DNA of 34,300 nt from contig JAAYTC010000077.1 of assembly GCA_012518155.1 (NCBI GenBank), forward strand, positions 1 to 34,300. Reading direction: 5' to 3'. The translations under genes were made by a program, and so were the position numbers. The notes under the pieces are model-generated. The model was given only the letters and a program-made list of their open reading frames with translations. It did no database searches and had not been told where the DNA came from. Positions 26,994 to 34,300 of this stretch are shown piece by piece (position 1 is the first letter of the stretch; every line of letters starts with the position of its first letter). The stretch comes from Bacteroidales bacterium (GTDB lineage: Bacteria > Bacteroidota > Bacteroidia > Bacteroidales > Dysgonomonadaceae).

Positions 26994-27107
26994 TCAAAAA
27001 ACGTGAACAAATGATCCTTATACGCGAATATACAGGTAAATTTTTTTAATGCCAGACCTGGGGCCGAAAAAAGCACTGCACTGGCTACACCGGGTGAGAA
27101 GAGATTA

Positions 27108-27671
27108 CTATTTGCGAATAACCTGGATGGTGCCATTCCTCTCGAGCTTTACGATTCCGGAGGGTTTCGCATCCATCCGCTCGTTTTGTAGGTAAGAGAC
27201 CACGAAGTCGACTCCGTTCTTAATCAAGGGTTGAATTCGGGAGAAACGCGAGGGTGGAGGTGCTCCCGTGATATTGGCAGAGGTGGAGACAATCGGTTTG
27301 CGAAATTGCCGACAGAGTGCCATGGAAAAAGGTTCGTCGGTCACCCGGATGCCGATGGATCCGTCTGTAGCAATAAGGTTGGGAGCAAGATTCTTTGCAC
27401 CGTCGTAAATGATGGTCAGTGGCTTGTCGGTAAGCTCAATCAGGTCCCACGCGATATCGGGAACCTCCTGCACGTATGCTTGCAGCAGCGATGGATTGTC
27501 GATCAGTACGAGCATCGACTTACTGTCGCTTCGTTGTTTCAGCTCGTACACCTTCGCCACCGCTTCCGCGTTAGTAGCATCACACCCGATACCCCATATA
27601 GTATCGGTAGGATAGAGGATTAATCCCCCACCTTTCAACACCTCAATCGCTTTTCGTATATCGTCTTGCAT
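27108..27671 (-). CDS. L-threonylcarbamoyladenylate synthase (Sua5/YciO/YrdC family)
   Basis: GGLILYPTDTIWGIGCDATNAEAVAKVYELKQRSDSKSMLVLID; PIVSTSANITGAPPPS. Confidence 0.95.
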   Translation of the reverse strand: MQDDIRKAIEVLKGGGLILYPTDTIWGIGCDATNAEAVAKVYELKQRSDSKSMLVLIDNPSLLQAYVQEVPDIAWDLIELTDKPLTIIYDGAKNLAPNLIATDGSIGIRVTDEPFSMALCRQFRKPIVSTSANITGAPPPSRFSRIQPLIKNGVDFVVSYLQNERMDAKPSGIVKLERNGTIQVIRK

Positions 27672-27733
27672 AATCGGTCATTAAATAGTTTGTAGTATAT
27701 ACAAATTACAGTGGCAGATAAACTAGGCAGTTT

Positions 27734-28279
27734 CTACGAATCCGGCAATTTTAAGCCACGAATTTTCTGAAATAACAGCGCATCCACGTATGTTTCTCCC
27801 GCGGAAAGCCAATCGGACAACAATCCCGCCGATACATATTCCGCTTTTTGGAATAGCCGGATACTCGGGCTGTTTTTTTCTGGAATCACCGCGTAGAGTT
27901 GATGCAAATTTAAGAAAGAGAACGCGTACGATTCGAGTACCAGTAGTGCTTGAAGTCCGAGTCCCTGGTTTCGGTACCCCGGATCGATCAAGATGCCCAC
28001 GCCCGCGCGGAGGTGGAAAGGATCGAAATCGTACAGATCCACCGTGCCAATGCCCTTTCCTGTTTGTTTAAACTCTACCATCAATCGTAGCTGCTTATCA
28101 GTATAGATGTCCTGCGTATTGTTGGCGAGGTACTGGCGGAGAGTGTGACGCGAAAAGGGTGCGATGGTGGCACCCAGTTCCCATAACTCGGTACTGTTCT
28201 CCCACGTGTAGAGGAGTTCCAAGTCCTCCGGTTCAGGAGCACGCAGTTTGATTACGCTATTTTCCAGTAGTTTTTGCAC
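27734..28279 (-). CDS. GNAT family N-acetyltransferase
   Basis: IKLRAPEPEDLELLYTWENSTELWELGATIAPFSRHTLRQYL; LIDPGYRNQGLGLQALLVLESYAFSFLNLHQLYAVIPEKN. The ORF extends to 28330; GTG at about 28279 reduces overlap with the upstream gene, so the start is uncertain. Confidence 0.88.
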   Translation of the reverse strand: MQKLLENSVIKLRAPEPEDLELLYTWENSTELWELGATIAPFSRHTLRQYLANNTQDIYTDKQLRLMVEFKQTGKGIGTVDLYDFDPFHLRAGVGILIDPGYRNQGLGLQALLVLESYAFSFLNLHQLYAVIPEKNSPSIRLFQKAEYVSAGLLSDWLSAGETYVDALLFQKIRGLKLPDS

Positions 28280-28826
28280 TTTCAGTATGATTAGTTCTGT
28301 CCCCGGTTTGTACATCTTCCTCTGGAGCAATTATATTCTCTTCGTGCGCTACGGCATTCTCCCCGGTGGTACGTGCTTCCTCCGTAGATTTTTCGGTGAG
28401 AGATTCCAGCTCCTCCCAAGATGGCTTACAAAACAAGAAAACGATAAGCATCACCACCGTGAACCAGAAAAAGTTCATGTTTCGAGAATAGCCAAAAAGC
28501 ACTTCCAAAGAGAGCGTGACCACGCTTAAGATATATAGTCGTAAGTAGGAGTTTTTTTTGTAAAAACCGACGGCTTCTGCCGGACCCATTGGCCTTGGGG
28601 CTCTTTTTACTTGATTAGCAAAATATTTCAGTGAAAGCGGTATAATGATAATCGGTATCATTATGGCGTATCTTTCCAGTGTTACGCTTACCGGTTTCCC
28701 TTCTCCGAAGAGAGGGATTACGTGGAAAAGAATCGCGAGAAAAAGGAGTATCAGGAATAGGATGTTTCCCCAGTAATGTCTTTTTATCGAACGAATGCCT
28801 CCGGATATCGTTTTTTCAGATTTCAT
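28257..28826 (-). CDS. Conserved membrane protein of unknown function
   Basis: 189 aa with about four hydrophobic segments and an acidic/Thr-rich cytosolic-looking tail; between recR and the GNAT gene. Confidence 0.75.
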   Translation of the reverse strand: MKSEKTISGGIRSIKRHYWGNILFLILLFLAILFHVIPLFGEGKPVSVTLERYAIMIPIIIIPLSLKYFANQVKRAPRPMGPAEAVGFYKKNSYLRLYILSVVTLSLEVLFGYSRNMNFFWFTVVMLIVFLFCKPSWEELESLTEKSTEEARTTGENAVAHEENIIAPEEDVQTGDRTNHTESAKTTGK

Positions 28827-28834
28827 CCCGATGT

Positions 28835-29467
28835 TTATTTTGTAACAAGCTTGTAGGACTCATTAAAGGGAGTACGGTTCTGGATAGAACGTCCGAGCGT
28901 TACTTCGTCGGCATATTCAATTTCATCCCCAATCGAAACTCCGCGCGCGATGATACTCACCTTCACCTGGTAGGGCGTTAGTTTGCGATAAATATAAAAG
29001 TTAGTGGTGTCTCCCTCCATGGTCGCGCTCAGTGCCAGAATCACCTCTTTTATATCACCTGCTTTAACCCTCTCCTCGAGGCTGGCAATTTCCAAGTCCG
29101 AGGGGCCTATACCGTCGATGGGCGAGATGATGCCGCCTAACACGTGATAAAGCCCGCCGAATTGAACGGTCCGTTCAATGGCCATCACCTCCTTCACGTT
29201 TTCCACCACACAGATAACCGACGGATCGCGCGATTTGTCCGCGCAGATGGCACATATTTCTGTATCGGAGATATTATGACAACAGGTGCAGTAGTTCACC
29301 TCCTTTTTCAATTTGAGAAGGGTTTCGGTAAAGTGGTTTACATTTTTTTCGTCTTGGCGAAGCAAGTGAAGCACCAACCGAAGAGCAGACTTCCTACCTA
29401 TACCGGGAAGTTTCGCGAATTCATTGACTGCATTTTCAAGTAATGTGGAAGGGTAGGGGTTGTTCAT
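28835..29467 (-). CDS. recR: Recombination mediator protein RecR
   Basis: [20 protein letters not shown]; zinc finger [16 protein letters not shown]; Toprim [36 protein letters not shown]. Confidence 0.97.
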   Translation of the reverse strand: MNNPYPSTLLENAVNEFAKLPGIGRKSALRLVLHLLRQDEKNVNHFTETLLKLKKEVNYCTCCHNISDTEICAICADKSRDPSVICVVENVKEVMAIERTVQFGGLYHVLGGIISPIDGIGPSDLEIASLEERVKAGDIKEVILALSATMEGDTTNFYIYRKLTPYQVKVSIIARGVSIGDEIEYADEVTLGRSIQNRTPFNESYKLVTK

Positions 29468-29493
29468 CGCGTTGCATCATTCATTGACTGCAA

Positions 29494-29501
29494 CAAAGAT
29501 A
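29494..29501 (-). promoter_or_regulatory. -7 box TATCTTTG upstream of recR
   Basis: Minus-strand TAnnTTTG match ~27 bp upstream of the recR start. Confidence 0.45.
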
Positions 29502-29750
29502 CGATGAATCCGTTTATCAGACAAATCTCTTTTAAAATGCGCTGTTTTCTTCCTTTTGTCTATTTTTTACACCGATTTCGTTTTTTGTTACGTATAAGTT
29601 TGTAAATTTGTAACTTTATTTATTTAGCGATAACATTGCAAGAAGCAAAATCTATCCGTAATATTTTCAGGAACAAGCGAAAAAAATAAGTGTACACTAG
29701 CACAGTAGATTTAAAGCGAAAAGGTGTAGCTTCTTGAGCTTATGAACGAA

Positions 29751-29766
29751 AATTTCACGTGAAATT
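29751..29766. repeat. 16-nt perfect palindrome AATTTCACGTGAAATT in the serA leader
   Basis: Read directly; 26 nt upstream of the serA ATG. Confidence 0.85.
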
Positions 29767-29792
29767 ACTATATTAACAAAAGAGAACAGGAT

Positions 29793-30719
29793 ATGAAAGT
29801 ACTTTTGGCGACAAGCAAGCCATTTGCCGTGGAAGCCGTGGAGGGGATCCAACATATTATCGAGTCGGCAGGGCACGAGCTCGTAAAATTAGAGAACTAC
29901 GATACCCGATCCCAATTGCTTGAAGCCGTGAAGGACGCGGACGCTCTGATTGTACGGAGTGATGTTGTAGACAGTAGTGTAATCACAGCGGCTCCCCGTT
30001 TGAAATTGATTATACGCGCGGGTGCAGGTTACGATAACGTGGATCTGGCAGCTGCCTCGTTGGGAAATATTTGTGTTATGAACACCCCGGGACAAAACGC
30101 GAATGCCGTTGCCGAACTTGTATTTGGTATGATGATCTACATGCAACGAAATCATTTCGATGGCTCCATCGGTCGAGAATTGAGGAATCGCTCTCTCGGA
30201 CTGTATGCTTTCGGACATGTTGCCAAGGGTGTGGCTCGTATCGCTCGCGGGTTCGATATGCCGGTACATGCATATTCACCCACGCTTACCCATGATGACC
30301 TTCGTAAAGAGGGAGAATATGGCGTGATCACTGCCTACAGTAACGATGAATTATTCCGGAACAGTGATTTTCTATCGTTGCATATGCCCCTATTGAAAGA
30401 GACCTGGCATTGTGTGAACTACTCGCTTCTTTCGTTGATGCCGGAGGATGGCTTACTAATTAACACGGCCCGTAAGGAGTTGGTATTGGAAGAGGACTTG
30501 ATCCGAATCATGGAAGAACGCCCCCGCTTTCAATACGTTACAGATATCCGCCCGGATCATCACGAAGAGTTCGTGAAAAAGTTCGGCACTCGCTATTTCG
30601 CTACACCCCGCAAATCGGGAGCTCAAACGACCGATGCCAATAAGAACGCGGGTATAGCGGCAGCGAACCAAGTGGTTGCTTTTTTCGAAAGCGGCGACGA
30701 TCGCTTCCGGGTGAATTAA
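29793..30719 (+). CDS. serA: D-3-phosphoglycerate dehydrogenase-like 2-hydroxyacid dehydrogenase
   Basis: ADALIVRSDVVDSSVITAAPRLKLIIRAGAGYDNVDLAAAS; NTPGQNANAVAELVFGMM; LINTARKELVLEEDL; located immediately upstream of serC. Confidence 0.9.
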   Translation: MKVLLATSKPFAVEAVEGIQHIIESAGHELVKLENYDTRSQLLEAVKDADALIVRSDVVDSSVITAAPRLKLIIRAGAGYDNVDLAAASLGNICVMNTPGQNANAVAELVFGMMIYMQRNHFDGSIGRELRNRSLGLYAFGHVAKGVARIARGFDMPVHAYSPTLTHDDLRKEGEYGVITAYSNDELFRNSDFLSLHMPLLKETWHCVNYSLLSLMPEDGLLINTARKELVLEEDLIRIMEERPRFQYVTDIRPDHHEEFVKKFGTRYFATPRKSGAQTTDANKNAGIAAANQVVAFFESGDDRFRVN

Positions 30720-30769
30720 TGTGATTGTTCGGTGTTTTGCTAACAGCTAATTGATATAAATATAATCGT

Positions 30770-31849
30770 ATGAAAAAGTACAATTTTAACGCCGGTCCCT
30801 GTGTACTCCCAAAACCGGCCATTGAATCGGCCATCGAGGCCATCCGTGATTTCGACAATACAGGTATCGGTATCCTGGAAATTTCGCATCGTACCCCTGG
30901 CTGGGAACGAATCATGAAAGAAACTGCCGACCTTTGGAGGGAACTCCTCCATATCCCTGACAACTACAAGGTACTTTTTCTGGGAGGGGGGGCCAGCACC
31001 CAGTTTTTTGCCGTGCCGGCTAACTTGATGAAGAAGAAAGCAGCCTATTTGAAAACGGGGACTTGGGCCAACAAAGCGATCAAAGAGGCCAAATTTTATG
31101 GCGACGTGGAGATCGTGGCTTCGTCGGAAGATAAAAACTACTCTTATATCCCCAAGGGATACACCATCCCCGAAGACGCGGATTATTTTCATATTACCAG
31201 CAACAATACGATTTTCGGAACCGAGATGCACGAGGATATCGATAGCCCGGTACCGCTGGTGGCTGATATGTCGTCGGATATCATGAGCCGGCCGGTGGAT
31301 ATTTCCAAATATGGAATTATATACGGGGGTGCTCAAAAGAACGTGGGCCCCGCGGGTGTGGCCTTCGTGATTGTCCGGGAAGACTTATTGGGCCAACTCG
31401 ACCGCCCGCTGCAGAGTATGGTCGATTATCGCTCGCACATCAGCGATACTGAGAAAAATCGTTCGATGTTTAATACTCCCCCGGTTTTTTCTATTTTCGT
31501 GATGCACGAAACCCTCAAATGGCTTAAAGAGCTAGGCGGTGTGGAAGTTATGCATCGGATGAACAAAGAGAAAGCAGCGTTACTTTACGATGAAATCGAC
31601 CGTAATACACTGTTCGTTGGAACTGCTGCTAAAGAAGATCGTTCCATCATGAACGTCTGCTTCGTGATGAGCGACGAGCATAAAGATAAGGAGAGTGCCT
31701 TTTTGAAGTTCGCGACGGAGAGAGGCATGATAGGTATTAAGGGACATCGCTCGGTGGGAGGCTTTCGTGCATCTATCTATAACGCGTGCCCCAGGGAAGC
31801 AGTAGAGGCACTGGTGAAGTGTATGCAAGATTTTGAAAAACAGGTGTAA
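30770..31849 (+). CDS. serC: Phosphoserine aminotransferase
   Basis: [104 protein letters not shown]. Confidence 0.97.
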   Translation: MKKYNFNAGPCVLPKPAIESAIEAIRDFDNTGIGILEISHRTPGWERIMKETADLWRELLHIPDNYKVLFLGGGASTQFFAVPANLMKKKAAYLKTGTWANKAIKEAKFYGDVEIVASSEDKNYSYIPKGYTIPEDADYFHITSNNTIFGTEMHEDIDSPVPLVADMSSDIMSRPVDISKYGIIYGGAQKNVGPAGVAFVIVREDLLGQLDRPLQSMVDYRSHISDTEKNRSMFNTPPVFSIFVMHETLKWLKELGGVEVMHRMNKEKAALLYDEIDRNTLFVGTAAKEDRSIMNVCFVMSDEHKDKESAFLKFATERGMIGIKGHRSVGGFRASIYNACPREAVEALVKCMQDFEKQV

Positions 31850-31860
31850 AGTTCGAATTT

Positions 31861-32637
31861 ATGAAACAATTGATAATTTCATTTTTACTGGGGCTCGTGG
31901 TTTCATTCGCGTCGATGGCGCAGGAAAAAAAGTATCCGGAACCGGCCCCGATGAAACCGGAGATGACAGAATATTGGGTTCCACAACCGCCGGTGGTTGC
32001 GCCGGGAAAGATCTCGAGTGATCCTGTTGCTGCACCCTCCGACGCGATCGTGCTGTTTGACGGCACCGACCTATCACGATGGGAAAATAGAAAGGGGGAG
32101 GCGGCAGAATGGATAGTGCACGATGGCGTTTTTACCGTGAAAAAGGGAACTGGAAATATTCGCACGAAACAAACATTCAGTGACTTCCAGCTACACTTGG
32201 AATGGCGAGTTCCCGAAGGGATAGAGGGTAAAAGCCAGGCGAGGGGCAATAGCGGGGTTTTTCTGCAAGGTATCTATGAAATTCAAATTTTAGATAACTA
32301 CGAGAATGAGACCTACGTGAATGGCCAGGCGGGCAGCGTGTACAAGCAGACTGCCCCGCTTGTGAATGCGATGCGGCCACCCGGCGAATGGAATACATAC
32401 GACATAATTTATACAGCACCTACTTTTAAAAGTGACGGTACTTACCGAACACCTCCAAGGGTAACCCTGCTACAAAATGGGGTGCTCCTTCAAAATAACA
32501 CTATTATCCGAGGTACCACCCAGTATACCGGGCTGCCAAAAGTGAGGGAACATGCCGAAGGGCCAATCATGCTTCAAGATCATGGCGACCCGAGTGCTCC
32601 TCTCAGTTTTAGGAACATCTGGATACGCGAACTATAA
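31861..32637 (+). CDS. DUF1080 / 3-keto-disaccharide hydrolase domain secreted protein
   Basis: Signal peptide (MKQLIISFLLGLVVSFASMAQ); ALFDGTDLSRW-like motif (IVLFDGTDLSRWENRKGEAAEWIVHDGVFTVKKGTGNIRTKQTFSDFQLHLEWRVP); GNSGVFLQGIYEIQILDNYEN. Confidence 0.93.
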   Translation: MKQLIISFLLGLVVSFASMAQEKKYPEPAPMKPEMTEYWVPQPPVVAPGKISSDPVAAPSDAIVLFDGTDLSRWENRKGEAAEWIVHDGVFTVKKGTGNIRTKQTFSDFQLHLEWRVPEGIEGKSQARGNSGVFLQGIYEIQILDNYENETYVNGQAGSVYKQTAPLVNAMRPPGEWNTYDIIYTAPTFKSDGTYRTPPRVTLLQNGVLLQNNTIIRGTTQYTGLPKVREHAEGPIMLQDHGDPSAPLSFRNIWIREL

Positions 32638-32691
32638 AAAATATATCCTTTACAAAATGAAAACCCGTTTTGATTAAGACGTGGAATTCTG

Positions 32692-32727
32692 AAGGCGGGG
32701 AATCAAACACGTGATTCCCCGCCTTTT
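32692..32727 (+). terminator. Intrinsic terminator AAGGCGGGGAATCA-AACACG-TGATTCCCCGCCTTTT
   Basis: Perfect 14-bp stem, 6-nt loop; downstream of the DUF1080 gene. Confidence 0.85.
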
Positions 32728-32885
32728 CGAATATTCTGATCATTGCCGTCCGAGAAAAACTGTATCAAACATGTTTTTTCAAGAATGATCACTGAAAAAT
32801 GAATCGATTACCGCGATAAAAGCCTTATTATATATTTTTAACCTCCATTTATCTACGAAGTATGTTGTGTGTTACGAAAAAAACG

Positions 32886-32893
32886 TAAGTTTG
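32886..32893 (+). promoter_or_regulatory. -7 box TAAGTTTG with upstream TTG (32865-32867), candidate blaI promoter
   Basis: TAnnTTTG with a -33-like TTG at ~18-bp spacing. Confidence 0.5.
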
Positions 32894-32966
32894 CATTATT
32901 GTAATAGCGATGCTTCGTCTATTATCATCTATCGTTGATGTCTAATTACAAAAACTATATTGAATT

Positions 32967-33329
32967 ATGGATCGATTAACTCCACAGGAAGAGAATATAA
33001 TGCAGTACGTTTGGCAAATAGGAGAATGTGCCATAAAGGATGTGGTAGATCGTATGGAGAAACCCAAACCTCCCTATACCACCGTGGCGTCGATTTTCCA
33101 GAATCTTGAAAACAAAGAGTATTTAACCAAGCGGAGATTTGGAAACGTGAAAGTGTACAAGCCCAAAATATCGGAGGCGGCCTATAAACGCCATTTTTTG
33201 TCGGGTGTTGTACAAGATTATTTTGATAACTCCTACAAGGAGCTGGTCTCTTTTTTCGCCAAAGAACAAAAGATTACCACGGAAGAGCTTAACGAAATTA
33301 TTCAACTTATTGAGAAAAACCAGAAGTAA
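32967..33329 (+). CDS. BlaI/MecI/CopY-family transcriptional repressor
   Basis: LTPQEENIMQYVWQIGECAIKDVVDRMEKPKPPYTTVASIFQNLENKEYLTKRRFGNVKVYKPKISEAAYKRHFL. Confidence 0.95.
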   Translation: MDRLTPQEENIMQYVWQIGECAIKDVVDRMEKPKPPYTTVASIFQNLENKEYLTKRRFGNVKVYKPKISEAAYKRHFLSGVVQDYFDNSYKELVSFFAKEQKITTEELNEIIQLIEKNQK

Positions 33330-33385
33330 AGCTTGCCGTGATTATGGTGAGCGCGGAAACAGTCTAACGTAAATGAAAATAAATT

Positions 33386-34300
33386 ATGCATCCATTCTTT
33401 ATATACTTGATACAAGTAAACATTGCCCTGGCATTGTTTTACCTGTTATACACGTTCGTGCTGAAGAAGGATACGTTTTTACGTCTAAAGCGTCTTTTTT
33501 TCCTTTCGGCTATTGGTTTTTCACTCCTCTATCCTCTATTCGCCATTCCGGGATTGAGCACTACGTGGCAAAATCTCTTTTTTGGAAGTCCCGATCTCAA
33601 TGGAGAAGTTCTGGTGACTTTTGGCGAGCCGGGTACTGGCTCGGTAATTGAAACGGGCGAACGTGCAATTGAATCTATCCCTTGGACAAAGTTGTTATCC
33701 ATTTTCTACATGGGGATTACCTTCGCGTTCGCGCTGCGATTCCTGTTCCAGTTAGGGTCGATTTATCGCGTTCGGACGAAATGCAGCCGACAGACGATCG
33801 CGGGAATACCTGTATATCGATTGAAAGACAATATCACACCTTTTTCGTTTTTCCGGTTGATTTTTATTCATTCCGATAAACATTCCGGGTCGGAATTGGA
33901 ACAGATCCTGCTTCACGAGTTGACGCACGCGAAGCAGTGGCACTCCGTAGACATCGTGTTGATTGAATTGGTTTGCCTCTTTTCTTGGTGGAATCCTTTC
34001 GTGTGGCTTTTGAAAAGAGAAATGACCATGAACCTAGAATATTTGGCCGACAAGGGTGTGCTTCGAGAAGGGGTAGATACAAAAGAGTATCAATACCACC
34101 TCTTGAGGTTAACCTATCATGAGTCTGCCGTACCTATAGTTAATAACTTTAATGTATCACGTTTAAAACAACGAATTATGATGATGAACAAATCCAAATC
34201 ACCCGCGTTACGCCTCGTGAAATATCTTTTTATTTTACCGGTCTGCTTATTGCTTGTAACGTCGAACAGTGTTTACGCGAACCAGAAACCCTCCTCTCAC
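33386..34300 (+). CDS. M56-family (BlaR1-like) membrane metallopeptidase, truncated by window edge
   Basis: ATG at 33386: MHPFFIYLIQVNIALALFYLLYTFVLKKDTFLRLKRLFFLSAIGFSLLYPLF...IFIHSDKHSGSELEQILLHELTHAKQWHSVDIVLIELVCLFSWWNPFVWLLKREM; HExxH motif. Missing from the ORF track because it has no stop in the window. Confidence 0.93.
   Translation, partial: MHPFFIYLIQVNIALALFYLLYTFVLKKDTFLRLKRLFFLSAIGFSLLYPLFAIPGLSTTWQNLFFGSPDLNGEVLVTFGEPGTGSVIETGERAIESIPWTKLLSIFYMGITFAFALRFLFQLGSIYRVRTKCSRQTIAGIPVYRLKDNITPFSFFRLIFIHSDKHSGSELEQILLHELTHAKQWHSVDIVLIELVCLFSWWNPFVWLLKREMTMNLEYLADKGVLREGVDTKEYQYHLLRLTYHESAVPIVNNFNVSRLKQRIMMMNKSKSPALRLVKYLFILPVCLLLVTSNSVYANQKPSSH

Noticed and set aside
27231-27623. Plus-strand 130-aa ORF
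   Set aside because: Antisense to the Sua5/YrdC gene.
30740-31336. Minus-strand 198-aa ORF
   Set aside because: Antisense to serC; translation has no family signature.
31773-32249. Minus-strand 158-aa ORF
   Set aside because: Antisense to the serC end and DUF1080 gene; no support.
1-34300. CRISPR arrays, IS elements, tRNA/rRNA genes
   Set aside because: No regularly spaced repeats, transposase motifs or recognisable tRNA/rRNA sequence were seen on reading; tRNAscan/ISfinder would be needed to exclude them formally.

Overview
The window is a Bacteroidota chromosome segment. Family-level gene content and order suggest Bacteroidales, possibly Dysgonomonadaceae, but that placement is inference. 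Most of it is ordinary core genome: infB (truncated at the left edge)-nusA-rimP; DUF5063 / 3'-5' exonuclease / RlmI-like methyltransferase; GSCFA protein; murF-alr fusion; OmpA-family porin; primary sigma factor; HtrA/Do protease; GT2 glycosyltransferase; lysA; miaA; TPM-TPM-LemA; DUF3078; fmt; ClC channel with CBS domains; Sua5/YrdC; GNAT; recR; serA-serC; DUF1080; BlaI plus M56/BlaR1-like (truncated at the right edge). Items most worth a second look: (1) a compact three-gene minus-strand cassette at 3960-6293 encoding a membrane protein with a GFLFGIP motif and a winged-helix-like tail, a signal-less subtilisin (S8) protease, and an 81-aa stand-alone protein resembling an I9 propeptide/inhibitor, with an operator-like dyad upstream and a hairpin plus T-run downstream; (2) a promoter-like box, a short transcript and a strong terminator forming a putative ~70-nt small RNA or leader at 8934-9016; (3) an in-frame amber codon splitting an otherwise intact HtrA/Do protease just before the catalytic His; (4) a 50-nt perfect palindrome serving as a shared terminator between convergent genes; (5) a long structured leader upstream of serA. 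No CRISPR arrays, IS elements, rRNA or tRNA genes were recognised.
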